Shown one piece after another: positions 1-5,158 of a stretch of 5,343 nucleotides of DNA. How positions within the stretch are numbered: position 1 is the stretch's first letter; each line of letters starts with the position of its first letter. Below the pieces are notes generated by a model. That model searched no databases. It was given only the letters and a program-made list of their open reading frames with translations, and had not been told where the DNA came from. The position numbers were made by a program, and so were the translations under genes. This DNA is from Planctomycetota bacterium (GTDB lineage Bacteria > Planctomycetota > Planctomycetia > Pirellulales > Thermoguttaceae): the NCBI GenBank assembly GCA_018897395.1, contig JAHIKV010000313.1, positions 1 through 5,343 of the forward strand, read 5' to 3'.

Positions 1-2074
1 CCGAGGAGAGGCTCACGCTCCTGTTCCAACTCGTCGTCCCACTGGCGCTCTGCCACGACCCGCCGTTGACACGCACCTCGACCAACGCCACGCCGGTACT
101 CGGACTGCCGGGATCGGAGGCCGTCCCGCTGACCGTAATGGAGGGACTGGTGAACGTCTGCCCGTTACTCGGACTGCTGATCGCCACCGTCGGCAAAGTC
201 GTGTCCGGCACGTTGTAGGTCACGGTCACATAGTACGTAGTGCTCCAGTTGCCCTCGTTGTCCGCGGCCTGTGCACCGATCACGTTTTGCCCGGGGGCGA
301 GCGAAATCCCGGATATAGAGAACGAGGCCGAGTCCCCAGACAAGAGTTGGTACCCGTTGCTACCGTTTGCCCCATTACTAACGATCACAGCGTATAGATG
401 TGACCCACCCGAGTCTGTGGCGTTGCCGCTAACCGTGATCGTGGAGGTCGTGAACGTCTGCCCGTTGTACGGACTGCCGATCGTCACCGTCGGCTTCGTC
501 GTGTCTTGAACTGGGTTCCTGATCGTGAATGTGTTGTTACTGGCGTCCTCGGCTTGCTTGTAGCCGTCGGAATCCATCGCTCGCACCCGGATCATCGCCG
601 AAGTGCTGACCTGGCTGCTGGTGGGGGTGAAGGTGAGGGACCGATCCGCAGCGCTCAGCACGGTCTGCCAGCTTGAGGGGAAGGTCGCGCCACCGTCGAT
701 GGACAGGGCAACACGTTGATAGTTGATATCGTTGGTATCCCCGCTAATCGACCAACTCACCGTGTAGCTACTGCCGGTCTGCCAAGTCTCGCCCCCGTTG
801 GGACTATTGACGCTCAAAGTTGGTGCCACTACGGAGCCGTAGGCGTAATAAACGATGGTGTTGTTAAAGCATAAATTGATGGCTCGCTTGACCGTGCATG
901 TGAGTCCTGCCTGGGCTACCTGAATGTCGCTAGTCTCCGGGGAAGGCACCAAGATGGCTACGTGGCCTGGTTGGGTTGCGACTACCACCTGTCCGCTGTC
1001 AGCGTAGCTCTTTGCGCTTGCGGCTCCGACAACAACCCACCCGTTGCTCGGATTATTGAAGTAGGTGGCCATGCGATTTGCACCGTATGGTTTTGCTTGC
1101 ACCACCGCTTTCGGTGTACCCGGATGCCGTGCCCCTCCGGGATCCCACGAAGGTGTCAGTTGTGAGGGGTTTGTGTCCACGTAGTACGTTGGAAATGATC
1201 CCGCTGTCCAGGGGGCATGTCCTGCGTTCACGTATGATGGGTAGTATGATCCGGCAGTCGAGTCGCGGGGAACCGGGATTCCCTGGTTAGTCAAGACATC
1301 CCCCACAAACCAGTTGCAAAACGTCTCGTCTACACCGTCGTCCGTAATGTCGCGGGGATAATATAGTAAGGGGTTCACTTGTTTCACGGCGGCGGCGACA
1401 TCGTAAAGGCATAACGTTGGAATCGCCTCAATCTCTTGGACCGAGAACAACTCGTTGCTCGCGGCCGCTTGGCCCGTGTGGTACTCCCAAATGAAATCTG
1501 ACCCGGGTACGGTGCCAACTGGGTTATCGCTGGCGAATACAGCCGCGCCCGTTACGACGGAAAGCTCGTCAACAAAGGTCTTACCGTCCGCTCCAGCAGC
1601 CACAGAACACGAATATAAGTCCATGCGGGCGTCGCTGGTGAGCAGGGACCGTAATCGTTCCAACGCAGCCGCTTGGCTCGGCAGCGTAGCCAAGCTGAGG
1701 TCGTCGGCCTTGCCAAGATCGAGTTCTCCCGATCCGCCGTGAGTCACGATCCCCAGGTGCCCAATCGGAGCGCCGTTGTGTGCCGCGGACACCGAGGCAA
1801 GAAGATCGACCAACCCGGTCGTAGTCATGGTGTCGGCGTTATAGACGATAGCGATCGTGTCCATCGCGGCGGCAGCGCGGACCTGCTGTGCTTCCGCAAC
1901 CGCGTCGCTTATGAGGGCAACGCTTAGCGGTGCGACCGAGAGTAAGCAGCGGTCTTCCAGTGGTTCCATACGCAGTCGGCGGTGGTAGACGTTGCGCCGA
2001 GCGAGATGGTTGCGCGAGTTCGACAGGCCGCGATGGTTGCGGCGGCTACGTGATTCCACAGCGGACTTGAACAT
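1..2074 (-). CDS. Large probable surface/secreted protein: LEPR-XLL-like tag, DUF4347-like domain, putative papain-fold amidase domain, Ig-like repeats (3' end outside window)
   Basis: Reading the complement from ATG at 2074-2072 gives 691 codons with no stop, running off the left edge, so the C-terminus is missing. The start is supported by GGGAGGAG seven bases upstream. Residues 1-47 are Arg-rich and end in EPLEDRCLLS, like the LEPR-XLL tag of planctomycete surface proteins. Residues about 71-187 resemble DUF4347: TIAIVYN, then THGGSGELDLG with H112, then LYSCSVAAG with C156, then TGAAVFASDN. Residues about 220-378 look like an NlpC/P60- or CHAP-type amidase: ETFCNWFVGDVL with C253, a tryptophan at GWVVVGAASA, then PGHVAIL with H371. 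Residues about 418-518 begin with SPNGGETWQTGSSYTVSW, a Ser/Thr-rich Ig-like domain. Ig-like repeats start at D524 (DTTKPTV) and D624 (DTTLPTV), exactly 100 residues apart. The role is inferred: an exported protein that may bind or cut cell-wall or surface polymers. Domain names come from recognised motifs, not searches. The gene uses more A/T-ending codons (TTA, CTA, ATA, GTA) than the two intact plus-strand genes. Confidence 0.85.
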   Translation of the reverse strand, partial: MFKSAVESRSRRNHRGLSNSRNHLARRNVYHRRLRMEPLEDRCLLSVAPLSVALISDAVAEAQQVRAAAAMDTIAIVYNADTMTTTGLVDLLASVSAAHNGAPIGHLGIVTHGGSGELDLGKADDLSLATLPSQAAALERLRSLLTSDARMDLYSCSVAAGADGKTFVDELSVVTGAAVFASDNPVGTVPGSDFIWEYHTGQAAASNELFSVQEIEAIPTLCLYDVAAAVKQVNPLLYYPRDITDDGVDETFCNWFVGDVLTNQGIPVPRDSTAGSYYPSYVNAGHAPWTAGSFPTYYVDTNPSQLTPSWDPGGARHPGTPKAVVQAKPYGANRMATYFNNPSNGWVVVGAASAKSYADSGQVVVATQPGHVAILVPSPETSDIQVAQAGLTCTVKRAINLCFNNTIVYYAYGSVVAPTLSVNSPNGGETWQTGSSYTVSWSISGDTNDINYQRVALSIDGGATFPSSWQTVLSAADRSLTFTPTSSQVSTSAMIRVRAMDSDGYKQAEDASNNTFTIRNPVQDTTKPTVTIGSPYNGQTFTTSTITVSGNATDSGGSHLYAVIVSNGANGSNGYQLLSGDSASFSISGISLAPGQNVIGAQAADNEGNWSTTYYVTVTYNVPDTTLPTVAISSPSNGQTFTSPSITVSGTASDPGSPSTGVALVEVRVNGGSWQSASGTTSWNRSVSLSS

Positions 2075-2081
2075 GAGGAGA

Positions 2082-2089
2082 CTCCTCCC
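2082..2089 (-). promoter_or_regulatory. Shine-Dalgarno sequence of the large surface-protein gene
   Basis: Read on the minus strand this is GGGAGGAG, seven bases before the ATG at 2074. It is a strong match to the anti-SD and fixes the start ahead of the in-frame ATG at codon 36. The adjacent GAGG (plus strand 2075-2078) can pair with CCTC (2084-2087), which could weakly mask the site. I see no convincing -10/-35 pair upstream. Confidence 0.75.
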
Positions 2090-2135
2090 AGTCGGAATGG
2101 GTTATGGACGAGAACGGAACAGAGACGGGACAAAA

Positions 2136-2207
2136 CGGGGACAGGCACCTCGCTACGATTTTTTTCTCCAGCCAACCGAACGGAACTCCGCTTGGAGCCA
2201 GTCCCCG
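2136..2207. repeat. REP/MITE-like inverted repeat, 72 bp
   Basis: The ends are CGGGGACAGGCACC (2136-2149) and GGAGCCAGTCCCCG (2194-2207), inverted copies matching at 12 of 14 positions. The interior carries a run of seven T (2159-2165). GGGGACAGGCACC...GGAGCCAGTCCCC ends are familiar from dispersed intergenic repeats in planctomycetes and other bacteria. It lies upstream of the minus-strand gene and contains no ORF of its own. Its mobility is inferred only from the form. Confidence 0.6.
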
Positions 2208-2385
2208 CAAAAGTTGGTGTTGGAACGTTTTAATCATCTTAATCATTACAGATACAACCCCGTCGAAGTGATGCCATTTTGTGGGTGGCGGCAACTACTT
2301 GTCAACTGTTTCCCCGGAAAATAACGAAAATCGGCTCTGTTGAGGGGGGAAAGCGGCAGAAATTTGGCACAGAAGAGGGGGAAAA
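2208..2385. other. Intergenic stretch without a recognised gene
   Basis: This AT-richer spacer contains a tandem pair of near-identical 9-mers, TTAATCATC (2230-2238) and TTAATCATT (2239-2247), and a purine-rich stretch at about 2338-2385. Short reading frames cross it, but none has a recognisable motif or ribosome binding site. I see no RNA gene in it. Confidence 0.5.
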
Positions 2386-2418
2386 TAGTGGATAGTGGAT
2401 AGTGGATAGTGGATAGTG
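2386..2418. repeat. Heptamer tandem repeat (TAGTGGA, 4.7 copies)
   Basis: Four perfect copies of TAGTGGA plus TAGTG occupy 33 bp. It resembles the short tandemly repeated repetitive (STRR) heptamers described in cyanobacteria and seen in planctomycete intergenic DNA. It lies in the divergent spacer between the surface-protein gene and the epimerase remnant. Copy number is likely to vary by slippage. Confidence 0.9.
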
Positions 2419-2439
2419 AAGAAGGTGGAAAACCACTTC

Positions 2440-2467
2440 CCCCGGGTGTATTCACCCGGGGCTAAAT
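2440..2467. repeat. Perfect hairpin CCCCGGGTG/CACCCGGGG with GGCTAAAT flank
   Basis: Nine-base arms (2440-2448 and 2453-2461) enclose the loop TATT, followed by GCTAAATA. No T-run follows, so it is not a typical intrinsic terminator. The flank resembles that of the hairpins at 3166-3190 and 4166-4190 although the stems differ, which suggests one family of repeats. Confidence 0.75.
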
Positions 2468-2473
2468 ACGATT

Positions 2474-2497
2474 GTTTCTGTTTCTATTTACAGAAAC
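2474..2497. repeat. Hairpin GTTTCTGT/ACAGAAAC upstream of the epimerase remnant
   Basis: Perfect 8-base arms (2474-2481 and 2490-2497) flank the loop TTCTATTT. It sits 25 bp before the ATG at 2523. It could be an operator-like dyad or an mRNA leader hairpin of the once-active gene, but no regulator can be named. Confidence 0.45.
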
Positions 2498-2522
2498 GTT
2501 CTTACCCAGTCATTACCGACCG

Positions 2523-2759
2523 ATGACCAACTCTTGTAGTAAACAGTCGCCTTTGCCCGAGCGGATCGCGGACGTCGAACAAATCGAGGAGCTGCTCAGC
2601 CGACCGACGCCGGGCGTCGTGGCGACGATGGAGCGGCTGGAGGGGGACGTTATTATCCTGGGCGTCGGGGGCAAGATCGGCCCGAGCCTGGCGCGGATGA
2701 TCCGTCGGGCCGGCGACGCCGGCGGCGTGCGGCGCCGCGTGATCGGCGTGGCACGCTTC
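2523..2759 (+). pseudogene. NAD-dependent epimerase/dehydratase, N-terminal remnant
   Basis: Translation from ATG 2523 (MTNSCSKQSPLPERIADVEQ) continues through LSRPTPGVV and GDVIILGVGGKIGPSLARM to RVIGVARFS. This looks like the start of the planctomycete family of NAD-dependent epimerase/dehydratases. GVGGKIG is the Rossmann nucleotide-binding glycine motif after the first beta strand. About 79 residues remain, against roughly 300 for an intact enzyme. After RFS the homology stops, and the frame ends at TAG 2775-2777. The +2 frame from about 2760 then matches an unrelated peptidase, so the catalytic YxxxK half is lost. No good Shine-Dalgarno is visible. An upstream in-frame ATG (2472) lies just before the leader hairpin and adds non-homologous residues. 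The fragment should be catalytically dead. Confidence 0.75.
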
Positions 2760-3010
2760 TCGACGCCGCGATCTTAGCCGAGCCGACCGGTCTGGACGCG
2801 ATCGTTGCCCACAAGGGCGTGATCCGCTGGCGGCGCCATGCCCGAGGGCGTGCCGGGCATAGTTCCCGCCCCGTGGCCGCGGGCGTCCCATCGGTGGTTT
2901 TCGGCCCCGGTTCCATCGAACAAGCCCACACGGCCGACGAATGGATTTCGCTCGATCAACTCCGTCAAGCCACGGAGATCATCCACCGATTCTGTCTGTC
3001 TTTTTCCTGA
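2760..3010 (+). pseudogene. M20 metallopeptidase (ArgE/DapE-like), truncated and internally deleted remnant
   Basis: In the frame beginning GAC 2762 the translation runs DAAILAEPTGLDAIVAHKGV, then RGRAGHSSRP, then GVPSVVFGPG, SIEQAHTADEW, and TGA at 3008-3010. These are landmarks of M20 peptidases such as acetylornithine or succinyl-diaminopimelate deacylases: the EPT metal-ligand segment (about 2780-2788), the dimerisation-domain histidine of HSSRP (2858-2860), and the C-terminal zinc-ligand histidine of AHTADEW (2927-2929). The N-terminal HxD and GEE metal sites are absent. HSSRP is joined almost directly to GVPSVVFGPG, so roughly 150 residues of dimerisation and catalytic domain are missing. 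About 82 residues remain of a usual 370-400. It has no start or RBS of its own, and it is fused out of frame to the epimerase remnant. Specific substrate cannot be told. Confidence 0.75.
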
Positions 3011-3075
3011 GGGGCGACCTTGGTATATTACATGTTCCATTATGAGGTTGCCGTTTAGCCGGCGAACTTCAAGTT

Positions 3076-3100
3076 GGTGCGGCAGTTGTACTGCCGCACC
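3076..3100. repeat. Perfect 10-bp hairpin inside the composite element
   Basis: GGTGCGGCAG (3076-3085) and CTGCCGCACC (3091-3100) flank the loop TTGTA. The right arm and loop can instead pair with 3114-3125, so the two structures exclude each other. No T-tract follows. Confidence 0.7.
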
Positions 3101-3165
3101 CGGCAAACGGGGTGGCAGTACAACTACCACTCCAACAAGCCGCGTATATGGGTCGGATGTCCACA

Positions 3166-3190
3166 CGGCGAGCAAGCTCGCCGGCTAAAC
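3166..3190. repeat. Hairpin CGGCGAGC/GCTCGCCG with GGCTAAAC flank
   Basis: Eight-base arms (3166-3173 and 3176-3183) surround AA and are followed by GCTAAAC. It forms the right end of the composite element and ends nine bases before the lipid-kinase ATG at 3199. A structured mRNA here could affect ribosome access. Confidence 0.65.
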
Positions 3191-3198
3191 CGGGTTAC

Positions 3199-4188
3199 AT
3201 GAAATTATCGAGGCGAGTCTTGCCCGCCGTCGTTTCCACCGCCGCGCTTCCCCGCGACGCCGATCGCGTGGCGATTCTGTTCAACCCGAAGGCCGGGCCA
3301 AGGGACTCGCACCAGCGGGTCGAACGCCTGGCCGATCTGCTTGAAAAGCAAAACTTCAAGACCGCGCCGTTCACCGATCTCGCGGAAGCCGCATCCCAGG
3401 CCAACCGGTGGCACGCCGAGGGAGTGCTGCGGGCGCTGGTCGGAGTGGGCGGCGACGGGACCGCCGCGGAGTTGATCAACCGCACCGACGACGGCGTGCC
3501 GTTGAGTTTCCTGCCGGCAGGCAACTCGAACCTGCTGGCCGTCTATTTCAAGCTGAGCAAAGACCCCGAGTCGCTCTGCCGCACGATCGCCGATGGCGTG
3601 GCCGCGCGGGTAGACGCCGGTGAGGCCAACGGACGGCTCTTCTTGCTGATGGCCGGTTGCGGATTCGACGCGGAAGTCGTCCGCCGCGTGCATGAAAATC
3701 GCACCGGACACATCAATTTCGGCGCCTACTGCAAGCCGATCCTGAAATCAATCGGGAGTTACGAATTTCCCGAGATTCGGATACAATGGGACGACCCGAG
3801 TGAATCCGGTCCGGTCGCGGCGCGTTGGCTGTTCGCTTTCAACCTGCCGTGTTACGGAGGCGGCTTGCGGATCGCCCCGCAAGCGGACGGTTCGGACGGT
3901 ATGTTGGACGTGTGTTGTCTTCGCCGCGGTCGATTTTGGCCCGGTCTGTGGTATGCGGCGGCCGTGTTGGCCGGACAACATCATCGTTTGGGCGATTATT
4001 CCGCCTGCCGCGCGCGGCGGTTGCGGATATCCTCCGACGGCGAGGCGCCCTATCAGCTCGACGGAGACCCGGGCGGAGTGTTGCCGCTGGACATCCGGGT
4101 GTTGCCCGGCAGGCTGACGCTGGTCGTGCCGGACGAGGCGGTTACAAATTCACATAACGCAACTTCGCCGCGTGGACGCGGCGGCTAA
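3199..4188 (+). CDS. Diacylglycerol kinase-family (DagK/YegS-type) lipid kinase
   Basis: The product transfers phosphate from ATP to a lipid alcohol such as diacylglycerol on the inner face of the cytoplasmic membrane. The exact lipid is not known. Starting at ATG 3199 it has 329 residues, close to the usual 290-330. Motifs in order: VAILFNPKAG (N at 29), the nucleotide-binding GGDGT (84-88), LPAGNSNLLA (105-114) in place of the usual GTxN loop, CGFDAEVV (about 154-161), NLPCYGGGLRIAP (215-227), DGMLD (233-237) and DGE (280-282). Both the catalytic N-domain and the beta-rich C-domain are present. An ATG at 3112 would add 29 residues, but these are encoded by the inverted repeat and lack homology, so I reject it. 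No good Shine-Dalgarno precedes 3199. The last residues (about TSPRGRGG) and the stop lie inside a hairpin repeat. kdsA follows 66 bp downstream on the same strand. Confidence 0.88.
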   Translation: MKLSRRVLPAVVSTAALPRDADRVAILFNPKAGPRDSHQRVERLADLLEKQNFKTAPFTDLAEAASQANRWHAEGVLRALVGVGGDGTAAELINRTDDGVPLSFLPAGNSNLLAVYFKLSKDPESLCRTIADGVAARVDAGEANGRLFLLMAGCGFDAEVVRRVHENRTGHINFGAYCKPILKSIGSYEFPEIRIQWDDPSESGPVAARWLFAFNLPCYGGGLRIAPQADGSDGMLDVCCLRRGRFWPGLWYAAAVLAGQHHRLGDYSACRARRLRISSDGEAPYQLDGDPGGVLPLDIRVLPGRLTLVVPDEAVTNSHNATSPRGRGG

Positions 4189-4190
4189 AC
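4166..4190. repeat. Hairpin CGCCGCG/CGCGGCG with GGCTAAAC flank, overlapping the kinase 3' end
   Basis: Arms at 4166-4172 and 4177-4183 enclose TGGA. GGCTAAAC follows (4183-4190), and its TAA (4186-4188) is the kinase stop codon. The same flank ends the 3053-3190 element. There is no T-run, so an intrinsic terminator is unlikely. Confidence 0.7.
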
Positions 4191-4204
4191 ATTGTTCTGC
4201 CTCG

Positions 4205-4229
4205 GTTTAACCCCGGCGTCCACGCCGGG
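4205..4229. repeat. Opposed hairpin GTTTAACC...CCCGGCG/CGCCGGG upstream of kdsA
   Basis: Arms CCCGGCG (4212-4218) and CGCCGGG (4223-4229) enclose TCCA, the reverse complement of the TGGA loop of the hairpin at 4166-4183. It is preceded by GTTTAACC, which is nearly the reverse complement of GGCTAAAC. The two hairpins thus form an inverted pair of related repeats in the 66-bp gap between the kinase and kdsA. Confidence 0.7.
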
Positions 4230-4254
4230 TTTGATGCTAAACGAGAAATTACCC

Positions 4255-5091
4255 ATGCCGGAAAATCCCGTTTCCATCGGCAATCTTCGCTGCGGACGCG
4301 GACGGCCGTTGCTGGTCATCGCCGGGCCGTGCGTGATCGAAAACGAGGAGCTGACCCTGTCGATCGCCGAGCGGCTGAAGCAAATCGCCTCCGAACTGGA
4401 CGTTCAATTGGTCTTCAAGGCGTCGTTCGACAAGGCCAACCGCACCAGCGTCGCGGCATATCGCGGCCCAGGGTTGGAAAAAGGACTGGCGATTCTGCAA
4501 CGGGTCAAGGAATCGACCGGTTTGCCGGTGACGACCGACATCCACGAGCCGAGCCAGGCCGAGCCGGTCGGGCGGACCTGCGACCTGGTGCAGATTCCCG
4601 CTTTCCTCGCCCGACAGACCGACTTGCTCCTGGCCGCGGCGGCTACCGGCCGGCCGGTACACGTAAAAAAAGGCCAGTTCCTGGCCCCTTGGGACATGAA
4701 ACACGTCGTCGGCAAACTCGAGTCGGGCGGTTGCCGACACGTACTGCTCGGCGAGCGGGGAACCTTCTTCGGATACGGACGGCTGGTAAACGACATGCGG
4801 GCAATCGTCCAGATGCAATCGCTCGGCGCGCCGGTGATCTTCGACGCCACGCACAGCGTTCAGGAACCCGGCGGACTGGACGCCGCCACCGGAGGCAATC
4901 GGGCAATGGTCGAGCCGTTGGCTCGCGCGGCCACCGCCCTGGGCGCCGACGGACTCTTTTTCGAGACCCATCCAAACCCCGACGCCGCGCCCAGCGACGG
5001 GGCGAACATGGTCCCGTTGGACCAATTCGCCGGCATGTTGCGGCGTCTGCTGGCACTGAGGCGAGCGGTCGAGGAAATCGACGCAAATTGA
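4255..5091 (+). CDS. kdsA: 3-deoxy-8-phosphooctulonate (KDO-8-phosphate) synthase, metal-dependent class
   Basis: KdsA condenses phosphoenolpyruvate with arabinose 5-phosphate in the cytoplasm to give KDO-8-phosphate, the precursor of the KDO sugar of lipopolysaccharide. From ATG 4255 the product is 278 residues, normal for the family. Motifs along the TIM barrel: VIAGPCVIE (C26), KASFDKANRTS (about 55-65), TTDIHEP, QIPAFLARQTDLL, VKKGQFLAPWDM, ATHSVQEPGG (H200), FFETHPNPDAAPSDGANM (E237, D248). C26, H200, E237 and D248 match the metal ligands Cys11, His185, Glu222 and Asp233 of the Aquifex aeolicus enzyme with identical spacing. E. coli-type enzymes have Asn at the Cys position, so this one should need a divalent metal. 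In-frame ATGs at 4192 and 4234 are rejected because the added residues are encoded by or follow the hairpin repeat. The Shine-Dalgarno is weak (ACGAGAA, about 4241-4247). Confidence 0.95.
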   Translation: MPENPVSIGNLRCGRGRPLLVIAGPCVIENEELTLSIAERLKQIASELDVQLVFKASFDKANRTSVAAYRGPGLEKGLAILQRVKESTGLPVTTDIHEPSQAEPVGRTCDLVQIPAFLARQTDLLLAAAATGRPVHVKKGQFLAPWDMKHVVGKLESGGCRHVLLGERGTFFGYGRLVNDMRAIVQMQSLGAPVIFDATHSVQEPGGLDAATGGNRAMVEPLARAATALGADGLFFETHPNPDAAPSDGANMVPLDQFAGMLRRLLALRRAVEEIDAN

Positions 5092-5100
5092 AGGGATAAT

Positions 5101-5139
5101 AAAATGCAAAATGCAAAATGCAAAATGCAAAATGCAAAA
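5101..5139. repeat. Heptamer tandem repeat (AAAATGC, 5.6 copies)
   Basis: Five perfect copies of AAAATGC plus AAAA begin ten bases after the kdsA stop codon. It has the same 7-bp period as the TAGTGGA array at 2386-2418 but an unrelated unit. It is an STRR-like intergenic repeat. It encodes nothing convincing; the HFAFCIL peptides on the minus strand are repeat translation. Confidence 0.92.
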
Positions 5140-5158
5140 CGTAATTGTCATATTTCCT

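Larger units (their letters stand above)
3053..3190. repeat. Composite inverted-repeat element, REPIN/MITE-like (138 bp)
   Basis: The termini are a perfect 13-bp inverted repeat, GTTTAGCCGGCGA (3053-3065) and TCGCCGGCTAAAC (3178-3190). Inside, AGTTGTACTGCC (3084-3095) is repeated inverted as GGCAGTACAACT (3114-3125). The left copy also forms its own hairpin, GGTGCGGCAG/CTGCCGCACC (3076-3085 and 3091-3100). The right end has a further hairpin at 3166-3183. This nested symmetry, the lack of a supported ORF and the intergenic location suggest a non-autonomous repeat. I see no clear target-site duplication. Confidence 0.65.

Noticed and set aside
240..1927. Plus-strand short reading frames across the left third
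   Set aside because: They are antisense to a continuous 691-codon minus-strand frame with recognisable domains. Their peptides show no motifs.
2046..2455. Small minus-strand genes in the divergent intergenic region
   Set aside because: The frames cross the inverted element and the heptamer array, with no ribosome binding site or conserved motif.
2774..3175. Minus-strand frames opposite the M20 remnant
   Set aside because: The plus strand holds clear M20 motifs. The opposite frames have none and run into the inverted repeat.
3112..3198. N-terminal extension of the lipid kinase from ATG 3112
   Set aside because: The 29 extra residues are encoded by the inverted-repeat element and lie outside the conserved domain.
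4166..4229. Rho-independent terminator between the kinase and kdsA
   Set aside because: The hairpins are strong, but neither is followed by a T-run, and their shared flanks point to repeats.
4192..4254. N-terminal extension of KdsA from ATG 4192 or 4234
   Set aside because: These residues translate a hairpin repeat and its flank. From 4255 the length and start fit the family.
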